From an uncultured Lachnospiraceae bacterium (lineage in GTDB: Bacteria > Bacillota > Clostridia > Lachnospirales > Lachnospiraceae), in assembly GCA_902783095.1 (NCBI GenBank), contig CACZPX010000020.1, positions 1-10,919 on the forward strand: a DNA stretch of 10,919 nucleotides. Reading direction: 5' to 3'. Both the position numbers and the translations under genes were made by a program. The notes under the pieces are model-generated. The model made no database searches. It saw nothing but the letters and a program-made list of their open reading frames with translations, and was not told where the DNA came from. Numbering within the stretch: position 1 is the first letter of the stretch; the number at the start of each line of letters is the position of its first letter. Of the stretch, positions 5,099 through 10,919 are shown one piece after another.

Positions 5099-6703
5099 TC
5101 AGAGTGCTTCGAAGCGTTTTACGCCGCTGCCGCGGATCCAGGCGTAGAGGGCCGCGGCGCCGCCGAAGGCGAGGACCGTGATGACCAGCAGGTAGATCCA
5201 GTCCGCCACGCCGGTAAAGAACAGGAAATACGGCAGGATCAGCGCGATCACGATGCCCATGCCGCCGAACATGGTGATCATCACGGACGCGCTCTGCTTC
5301 AGGGCGACGATCTCACTGGTCCAGTCCATGCGGGGATGCCGCAGGTTGACAAACAGGCCGAAGCAGGCAAAGAACAGCGACAGCGCCGTGACGAACAGGA
5401 TCAGCAGGACCGCGGTGCCCACCGGCAGACGCAGCGCAAAAACGGCGGCCAGCGTGCAGAGCAGGGCCGGAACGGCGCTGATCAGCAGATGCGCCTTTAA
5501 CTTAACGTGCAGGATGGTGAGCGTGTCCACCGGCGCCGTGCGCAGCATCCACAGGTTTTTGTTGCCCTCAATGGAGATGCAGGTGGCCGTAAACACGTTC
5601 ATGGAGAGCAGAAAGCCCATCAGGCCCGCGACCGCCATCGGCAGATACCCGCCCAGGTCCGTTCCCATTCCCTGCATCTGCAGCAGCACGAACAGCACGT
5701 CCTGCGCCTTGAACAGGATGAGCACCGCCAGTACGATCATCAGGAACGAGGCGATGGCCGTATTCAGCAGGTACATGGGGGTCCTGATCAGGTGCCGGAA
5801 TTCACGCACCAGCAGCGCGCCGGAAGCGGAACCGGCCTTCTGCGCGGTCTCTTTGTACTTTTTGCTCACCGTCCCCTTGTTGGTGGTGATGATGGAAATA
5901 AAACTCCTGGTGATAAGGAAGCAGCACAGGCCGAACAGCACGGCCGCGATCGCGACGACGATCAGCAACGAAGGGACGTTCCCCAGAGCGCCGCGTCCCA
6001 TGTGATAGAAGGGATTGAAGTTGCTCTCCATCCCCTGTCCGATCACCACCGCGTTCGCGATCAGGCTCATCATGATGTCGGACATGTTGAAGCAGAAGTA
6101 ATAGTAGGCGCCGAACAGGACCAGCGAAAGAACGGTCACCGCCAGGCTCCGGTTGCGGATGTGGGAGGCGATCCGGGCCACAACGTAGCCCAGTCCCGCC
6201 GACAGCGCAAAGATGATCAGCGACAGCAGGAAGGCCACCAGGACGGACAGGAGCAGCACGCCTATATGAAATCCGTTCATCACCTGCCAGATCACTACGG
6301 CCGGCAGCATCACCACCAGCTCAAACATCAGCAGAAACAGGTATACCGTGAGCATGCGCGCAAACAGGATCTGCGACGACTTGATGGGCATGGACAGCAG
6401 CAGGTCGTTGTCCTTGGCGTTGTAGAGCGCCGAATAGGTGGTAAAGACGCTGCCCACCAGCGCGATCACGGCAGCGACCAGATAGGCCAGGCCAAAGTAG
6501 GCCCAGTCCAGCCCGGCCTCGTGGAAAATGTCGCAGACCGAAGCGCACATGGCCGCGAACATCCCCGCAAAGAGCAGGAACAGAAAGACGAAGGCTGCCG
6601 CGTAAAGGATCACCGCTCCCTTGCTGCGGCGCGACCCGTCGGCCTTTTTATAGAGATTTCCAAACAGTTCCCTGAACTGTTTTTTGACCAGTAAGCGGAC
6701 CAT
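5099..6703 (-). CDS. ABC exporter permease, 12 predicted membrane segments
   Basis: The 534-residue integral membrane protein is the transmembrane partner of the ATPase encoded just upstream. About twelve hydrophobic segments are visible, near residues 31-52, 67-90, 116-138, 146-175, 186-206, 241-266, 314-336, 351-378, 404-427, 428-453, 474-497 and 501-523, with a central cytoplasmic loop at about 270-312 (SKKYKETAQKAGSASGALLV). The two-half arrangement and phrases such as NAKDNDLLLSMPI (95-107) and EGNKNLWMLRTAPVD (379-393) resemble the putative ABC exporter family of Bacillota (of the PF16962 kind), which I recall rather than searched. The start codon lies 2 nt after the ATPase stop, with GGAGG 7 nt upstream inside the ATPase gene. 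The exported substrate is unknown; drug, peptide or lipid are possible. Confidence 0.88.
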   Translation of the reverse strand: MVRLLVKKQFRELFGNLYKKADGSRRSKGAVILYAAAFVFLFLLFAGMFAAMCASVCDIFHEAGLDWAYFGLAYLVAAVIALVGSVFTTYSALYNAKDNDLLLSMPIKSSQILFARMLTVYLFLLMFELVVMLPAVVIWQVMNGFHIGVLLLSVLVAFLLSLIIFALSAGLGYVVARIASHIRNRSLAVTVLSLVLFGAYYYFCFNMSDIMMSLIANAVVIGQGMESNFNPFYHMGRGALGNVPSLLIVVAIAAVLFGLCCFLITRSFISIITTNKGTVSKKYKETAQKAGSASGALLVREFRHLIRTPMYLLNTAIASFLMIVLAVLILFKAQDVLFVLLQMQGMGTDLGGYLPMAVAGLMGFLLSMNVFTATCISIEGNKNLWMLRTAPVDTLTILHVKLKAHLLISAVPALLCTLAAVFALRLPVGTAVLLILFVTALSLFFACFGLFVNLRHPRMDWTSEIVALKQSASVMITMFGGMGIVIALILPYFLFFTGVADWIYLLVITVLAFGGAAALYAWIRGSGVKRFEAL

Positions 6704-6705
6704 GG

Positions 6706-7410
6706 CTATTCCTCCAGTTCCAGGAACACCGACTCCAGGCTCGCGTCGCCCTTTACTTCCTCCATGGTCCCGGAGCGGATCAGTTCTCCGTTCTTGATGA
6801 TGGCCACCTTGTCGCAGAGTTTTTCCGCCACCTCCAGTACGTGCGTGGAAAAGAAGATCGCGCCGCCCGCGTCGCAGATCTCGCGCATATAGCCCTTTAA
6901 AATGTGAGAAGACTTGGGGTCCAGGCCCACGAAGGGCTCGTCCATCAGCATCAGTTTGGGCGCGTGGATCAGCGCGGAGATGATGGCCAGCTTCTGTTTC
7001 ATGCCGTGGGAATAGGACGCGAGCGGGTTGGCCAGCGCGTCCACGATCTCCAGCTCATGGGCGTATTTGTGGATGCGCGCCGTGCGCTCCCCGGCCGGCA
7101 CGCCGAAGATATCCGCCACAAAATTCAGAAACTGGATGCCGGTCATATAGTCGTAGAGATCCGGGTTGTCCGGCAGATAGGCCATCAGGCGCTTGCAGAC
7201 GATCGGTTCGTCCTTGATCGAATGTCCGTCGATCAGGATCTGTCCCGCGTCAAAATTGATCAGGCCGCAGCAGGACTTGATCGTGGTGGTCTTTCCGGCG
7301 CCGTTGTGGCCGATGAAACCGTAGATCTCTCCCGGCGCAATGTGCAGGGACAGATCGTTGACGGCCTTTTTGGTGCCGTAGGTCTTGGTCAAATGTTCAA
7401 TTCTAAGCAT
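6706..7410 (-). CDS. ABC transporter ATP-binding protein
   Basis: The 234-residue cytoplasmic ATPase powers the adjacent permease. Walker A is GHNGAGKTT (34-42, K40), the signature is YSHGMKQK (133-140), Walker B is LMLMDEP (153-159, catalytic E158), the D-loop is GLDP (162-165) and the switch histidine is H190 in FFSTHVLE. At the place where many ABC proteins have the Q-loop glutamine, the sequence reads AYLPDNPDLYD (77-87), with Asp instead of Gln. The P-D-x-P form is known in EcsA-like exporter ATPases, so it is probably a subfamily trait rather than a defect. GGGGTG about 7 nt before ATG 7410 supports the start. It is first in a two-gene operon with its own promoter at 7453-7481. Confidence 0.94.
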   Translation of the reverse strand: MLRIEHLTKTYGTKKAVNDLSLHIAPGEIYGFIGHNGAGKTTTIKSCCGLINFDAGQILIDGHSIKDEPIVCKRLMAYLPDNPDLYDYMTGIQFLNFVADIFGVPAGERTARIHKYAHELEIVDALANPLASYSHGMKQKLAIISALIHAPKLMLMDEPFVGLDPKSSHILKGYMREICDAGGAIFFSTHVLEVAEKLCDKVAIIKNGELIRSGTMEEVKGDASLESVFLELEE

Positions 7411-7452
7411 TTCCCATCACCCCTTATTGGATATTTTTCATTTCCTGTTTTC

Positions 7453-7481
7453 ACTATACGCCCGCGGGCAGGACTTGTAAA
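7453..7481 (-). promoter_or_regulatory. Promoter of the ABC exporter operon
   Basis: On the minus strand TTTACA (7481-7476) and TATAGT (7458-7453) are separated by exactly 17 nt. Each hexamer matches the SigA consensus at 5 of 6 positions. Transcription should begin near 7446, about 36 nt before the ATG. Confidence 0.8.
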
Positions 7482-7502
7482 CCGCTTTGTTAACCGATTA
7501 AC
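7474..7502 (-). promoter_or_regulatory. Operator-like repeats at the ABC operon promoter
   Basis: GTTAATCGGTTAAC (7502-7489) is a perfect inverted repeat (GTTAA, 4 nt, TTAAC). CGGTTAACAA (7496-7487) is repeated 12 nt on as CGGTTTACAA (7484-7475), overlapping the -35. Such overlap suggests control by a dimeric repressor, for instance of the GntR type, but no regulator gene is in the window. Confidence 0.4.
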
Positions 7503-7552
7503 AGGGCCTATTCCGCCGATCGGGCACAGCCGCGCCTGCCGGGCTTGCTGCA

Positions 7553-7580
7553 TAAAAAGGGGGAGCGGTACCACTCCCCC
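7553..7580 (-). terminator. Rho-independent terminator of the ileS-glgP operon
   Basis: On the minus strand GGGGGAG (7580-7574) pairs with CTCCCCC (7565-7559). The inner TGGTACCG continues the palindrome with one mismatch pair, and TTTTT follows. It lies about 20 nt after the glgP stop codon. Confidence 0.88.
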
Positions 7581-7599
7581 TCTGCCTTTCCCGGGCCGC

Positions 7600-10071
7600 T
7601 CAGGCCTTCAGTTTATCCAGATGCCAGATATCGTCCACGTATTCGCGGATGGTACGGTCGGACGAGAATTTGCCGCTGTGCGCGATGTTTAACAGCGCCA
7701 TGCGGTTCCAGCGCTCGCGGTCGCGGTACAGCGCCGTGATCCGCTCCTGGGCCTCCGCGTAGGAACGGAAGTCCTTTAAGATAAAGTAGGTATCCGCCCT
7801 GGACGTGACGTTGGTGTTGGTCAGGGAGTCCAAAAGCGGCTTAAAGTGCTCCGGATCGTGCGGCGTAAAGCGGCCGTTTACCAGCTGCATCAGGATGCCG
7901 CGCAGCTCGTGGTCCTCGCGGAAGATGGTCATCGGGTCGTAGTCGCGGTCGCGTTCATGCGCCATCACTTCCTCGCTGGACATGCCGAAGATCACCGCGT
8001 TCTCTTCGCCCACCTCTTCCACGATTTCCACGTTGGCGCCGTCCATGGTGCCCAGCGTTATCGCGCCGTTTAACATGAACTTCATGTTGCCGGTCCCGCT
8101 GGCCTCCTTGCTGGCCGTGGAGATCTGCTCGCTCACGTCGCTGGCCGCGAAGATAAGCTCCGCGTTGGAGACGCTGTAGTCTTCTATGAACACCACCTTC
8201 AGCTTTCTGTTCACGCGCTCGTCCGCGTTCACCACGGCCGCCACCGCGTTGATCAGTTCGATGGTCATCTTGGCGAGCCGGTAGCCGGCCGCCGCCTTAC
8301 CGCCAAAGATAAAGGTGTGCGGTACGTAATCCATCTCCGGGTGGTCGAGCAGCTTCTGGTACAGGTACATCACGTGAATGATGTTCAGCAGCTGGCGCTT
8401 ATACTCATGCATGCGCTTGACCTGCACGTCAAAGACGGAGTCCACGTCCACGTCGATGCCGTTGTGCTCTTTGATATAGGACGCGAGCCGCACCTTGTTG
8501 TCCCGCTTGATCCGCGCAAACTCCGCGCGGGCGACCGGATCGTCCGCCAGCGGGGCGATGCGCGCGATCTGCGACAGGTCGGTGATCCAGCCGTCGCCGA
8601 TGTGGTTCGTGATCCAGTCCGCCAGCAGCGGATCGCCGTGCAGCAGGAAACGCCGCTGCGTGATGCCGTTGGTCTTGTTGTTGAACTTGCCGGGCGTAAG
8701 CTCGTAAAAGGCCTTCAGTTCGCGGTTCTTTAAAATCTCCGTGTGCAGGCGCGCCACGCCGTTTACGGAAAAGCTGCCGCGGATGGCCAGGTGCGCCATG
8801 CGGACCTGCCCGTTGTACAGGATGGCCAGCTGCTCCACCTTTTCCTCCGCGCAGTCCGGATACCGGGCCTCGATCTCCAGCACAAAACGGCGGTTGATCT
8901 CGTCGATGATCTGGTAGACGCGCGGCAGCAGCCGCATGAACAGGTCGATCGGCCACTTCTCCAGCGCCTCGGACATGATGGTGTGGTTGGTATAGGCGCA
9001 GCAGCGGGTGGTGATGTCCCAGGCCTCGTTCCAGCTCACGTCGTAGTCGTCGATCAGGATGCGCATCAGCTCGGCCACCGCCATGGAGGGGTGGGTGTCG
9101 TTCATCTGGAAGACGACCTTGTCCGGCAGACCGTGAATGTCGTCATGGTCTTCCAAATAGCGCTCCACCGCGCGCTGCAGCGTGGCGGAGATAAAGAAAT
9201 ACTGCTGTTTTAAGCGCAGTTCCTTGCCCGCGTAGTGGTTGTCGTTGGGATACAGGACCTTGCAGATGGTCTCCGCCAGGATCTTGCTGCGGGCCGCCGC
9301 CTCGTAGTCGCCCTGGCCAAAGGCCTCCAGCTCCAGATCCTGCATGGGCTCCGCGTCCCAGATGCGCAGCGTGTTCACCACGCCGTTGCCGTAGCCGATC
9401 ACCGGCAGGTCGTACGGGACGGCCAGGATGGACTGGTAGTTCTCATGCACGTACTTCGGCTCGCCGTTTGCGCCTACGGTATAGCGCACGTTGCCGCCGA
9501 AGCGGATCTCCTTGGTGTGGCTGTCGCGGCGGATCTCCAGCTGATTGCCCAGGCGCAGCCAGTCGTCCGGCACTTCCTTCTGCATGCCGTTTTCGATCTT
9601 CTGCCGGAACATGCCGTACTGATAGCGCACGCCGCAGCCGTAGGCCTGGTACCCCAGCGTGGCCAGGGAATCCAGAAAGCAGGCGGCGAGCCTGCCCAGG
9701 CCGCCGTTGCCCAGCGCCCAGTCGCGTTCCGTATCCTCTATCACGTTCAGGTCGATGCCGAACTCCTCCAGCACCTCCCTGACGCCCTCATAGGCGCCGA
9801 TGTTGATCAGGTCATTGCCAAGCGCCCTGCCCATTAAGAATTCCATGGACAGGTAATAGACCATCTTCACGTCCTGTTCCTTGGCCTTCTTGCGCGTGGC
9901 GATCCAGTTGTCGATGATCTCGCCCTTTAACGCGGCGCAGACGGCCTGCAGGACCTGCGCGTTGTTCGCTTCGTAGATGGTCTTGCGGGACTCCAACTTG
10001 ACGATCTCCTGCACGCGCTCCCGGAAACGGTCCTTGTCAAAGCGGTATTCATTTATGACTGCATTGCTCAT
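7600..10071 (-). CDS. glgP: Glycogen/alpha-glucan phosphorylase
   Basis: The 823-residue enzyme releases glucose-1-phosphate from alpha-1,4-glucans by phosphorolysis with pyridoxal phosphate, the first step of glycogen use. Length and order of motifs are normal: YYLSMEFLMGR (72-82), NGGLGRLAACF (122-132), QMNDTHPSMAVAELMR (322-337), TNGITQRRFL (467-476), KRMHEYKRQLLN (552-563) and the cofactor motif EASGTGNMKFMLN (656-668) with the PLP-binding lysine K664. No key residue is missing. A longer in-frame start exists at 10119, inside ileS, but ATG 10071 is preferred: GGAGAAG sits 8 nt before it, and the ATG overlaps the ileS stop in an ATGA, the classic form of translational coupling. A terminator closes the operon downstream. 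Whether it prefers glycogen, starch or maltodextrin cannot be read from the sequence. Confidence 0.96.
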   Translation of the reverse strand: MSNAVINEYRFDKDRFRERVQEIVKLESRKTIYEANNAQVLQAVCAALKGEIIDNWIATRKKAKEQDVKMVYYLSMEFLMGRALGNDLINIGAYEGVREVLEEFGIDLNVIEDTERDWALGNGGLGRLAACFLDSLATLGYQAYGCGVRYQYGMFRQKIENGMQKEVPDDWLRLGNQLEIRRDSHTKEIRFGGNVRYTVGANGEPKYVHENYQSILAVPYDLPVIGYGNGVVNTLRIWDAEPMQDLELEAFGQGDYEAAARSKILAETICKVLYPNDNHYAGKELRLKQQYFFISATLQRAVERYLEDHDDIHGLPDKVVFQMNDTHPSMAVAELMRILIDDYDVSWNEAWDITTRCCAYTNHTIMSEALEKWPIDLFMRLLPRVYQIIDEINRRFVLEIEARYPDCAEEKVEQLAILYNGQVRMAHLAIRGSFSVNGVARLHTEILKNRELKAFYELTPGKFNNKTNGITQRRFLLHGDPLLADWITNHIGDGWITDLSQIARIAPLADDPVARAEFARIKRDNKVRLASYIKEHNGIDVDVDSVFDVQVKRMHEYKRQLLNIIHVMYLYQKLLDHPEMDYVPHTFIFGGKAAAGYRLAKMTIELINAVAAVVNADERVNRKLKVVFIEDYSVSNAELIFAASDVSEQISTASKEASGTGNMKFMLNGAITLGTMDGANVEIVEEVGEENAVIFGMSSEEVMAHERDRDYDPMTIFREDHELRGILMQLVNGRFTPHDPEHFKPLLDSLTNTNVTSRADTYFILKDFRSYAEAQERITALYRDRERWNRMALLNIAHSGKFSSDRTIREYVDDIWHLDKLKA

Positions 10072-10919
10072 CCGATCTTCTCCACACCCAGCGTCACGGT
10101 CTCGCCGTTGATGTTCCACTCCTTCACATAGCCCGCCGGCGTGCCTTCGGCCAGCTTCTCCGCCAGGACCTCCGGCATAATGGCGCCGCCGTCTTCGGCG
10201 AAGATCTTCGCGATCGTCTCGTTGCCGGCGTAGGACACGGCGATGCGGTCCATCACCTCAAAACCGGCTTCCTTGCGCATGGTCTGGATCTTGCTGGTGA
10301 GCTCCCTCACGAAGCCTTCCTCGATCAGCTCCTGGGTGAGATTGGTGTCGAGCACCACAGTGATGGCATTGTCCGCCTCAGACACATATCCTTCCTTCTG
10401 CGTCGGCTCGATCAGCAGATCCTCCTCGGAAAGCTCCACGTTCACGCCGGCCACCTCGAATTTCAGAGCGCCGTTTTCACGCAGCTCATCCATGGCCGCA
10501 TTGCCGTCCACTTCCGCCAGGTATGTGCGGATCCCGCCAAGCTGCTTGCCATACTTCGGGCCTACGGTGCGAAGCTGCGGCTTGAAGTTGTAGGAGGTAA
10601 ACTCCCGCACGTCGGAAGTAAACGTGATCTTCTTGACATTGAGCTCGTCGGTGATGATATCGGAGAAAAAGCTGTCCAGGCCTTCTCCGTTGGCAGTCTT
10701 TACAAACATCTGTCCGATGGGCTGACGATTCTTGATATTGGCAGCATTTCTGGCAGCGCGGCCCATCACAACGATCTTCAGGACCTCGTCCATGTTCGCC
10801 TCGAGGGCCTCGTCGATATGCGCTTCGTCAAACACCGGATAGTCGCACAGATGAATGGATTCCGGCGCACTCCCGTCCACATTGCGCACGATGTTCTGGT
10901 AGATCTCCTCCGTCATGAA
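10068..10919 (-). CDS. ileS: Isoleucyl-tRNA synthetase, C-terminal part (runs off right edge)
   Basis: The enzyme charges tRNA-Ile with isoleucine. Only the last 283 residues are present; the reading frame is open to the window edge, where a Phe codon precedes MTEEIYQN, matching the PFxTEEIYQ segment of the anticodon-binding domain. The ATG at 10916 is therefore internal, not a start. Counting from that Met, residues 1-60 complete the tRNA-binding helical domain (VDGSAPESIHLCDYP at 13-27). About 100-282 is the C-terminal domain (DUF5915-like) seen in the longer, eukaryote-like IleS class, with LDTNLTQELIEEGFVREL (189-206) and KIQTMRKEAGF (209-219). The class is an inference, since the catalytic HIGH and KMSKS motifs are outside the window. 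Its TGA stop overlaps the glgP start codon. Confidence 0.92.
   Translation of the reverse strand, partial: FMTEEIYQNIVRNVDGSAPESIHLCDYPVFDEAHIDEALEANMDEVLKIVVMGRAARNAANIKNRQPIGQMFVKTANGEGLDSFFSDIITDELNVKKITFTSDVREFTSYNFKPQLRTVGPKYGKQLGGIRTYLAEVDGNAAMDELRENGALKFEVAGVNVELSEEDLLIEPTQKEGYVSEADNAITVVLDTNLTQELIEEGFVRELTSKIQTMRKEAGFEVMDRIAVSYAGNETIAKIFAEDGGAIMPEVLAEKLAEGTPAGYVKEWNINGETVTLGVEKIG

Noticed and set aside
5507..6694. Long plus-strand open frame (395 codons) opposite the ABC permease
   Set aside because: Its composition is Gln/His/Arg-rich with no family resemblance, and it is exactly antisense to a well-supported membrane protein. It is a GC-driven shadow.
9235..9837. Plus-strand open frames opposite glgP (also 8317-8733 and 8743-9213)
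   Set aside because: Val/His/Leu/Gln-rich antisense shadows of a strongly conserved enzyme, with no supporting features.
10068..10916. The ATG at 10916 as a real start of a 282-residue protein
   Set aside because: The frame continues to the window edge, and the sequence there matches the interior of isoleucyl-tRNA synthetase. It is a gene cut by the window.

Overview
The window looks like a chromosomal segment of a GC-rich member of the Clostridia (Bacillota). The basis is family-level: the IleS C-terminal domain type, an ABC-2 type exporter pair of the kind common in Gram-positive bacteria, strong purine-rich ribosome binding sites, SigA-like promoters and hairpin-plus-T-tract terminators. 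A Lachnospiraceae-like gut organism would fit, but no ribosomal or other phylogenetic marker is complete here, so this is inference. Host genes are clearly GC-rich and throw many long false antisense ORFs. Two stretches are more AT-rich and carry mobile-element genes: an IS481-type insertion sequence and a REP-associated tyrosine transposase (RAYT) locus.

Layout from left to right. (1) Positions 1-1131, minus strand: a mechanosensitive channel gene of the MscS family with its own promoter, followed 15 nt later by an unrecognised gene that leaves the window at base 1. (2) 1163-1274: a minus-strand terminator-like hairpin with no gene feeding it, and a perfect 14-bp hairpin lying against an IS end. 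(3) 1275-2455: an IS481-like element with a DDE transposase, matching ends and a structured non-coding right end, but no visible target duplication. (4) 2547-3959, plus strand: an M20 metallopeptidase of the carboxypeptidase S type. (5) 3979-5088: a RAYT gene (minus strand) lying between two pairs of inverted palindromic repeats, which is the arrangement called a REPtron. Two terminators for the neighbouring host genes are interleaved with these repeats. (6) 5099-7410, minus strand: a two-gene ABC exporter operon (ATPase, then a 12-segment permease) with a clear promoter and operator-like repeats. (7) 7553-10919, minus strand: glgP (glycogen/alpha-glucan phosphorylase), whose start codon overlaps the stop codon of ileS (isoleucyl-tRNA synthetase, C-terminal part only), closed by a strong terminator.

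How the genes relate: ileS and glgP are translationally coupled, an unusual pairing of protein synthesis with storage-polysaccharide breakdown. The ATPase and permease form one transporter. The M20 peptidase stands alone, now immediately downstream of the IS with no terminator between them, so IS transcription may reach it. The most notable non-gene structure is the RAYT with its inverted repeat pairs. The next is the IS, with its folded right end and disturbed left flank. No wholly new system is evident from sequence reading alone.
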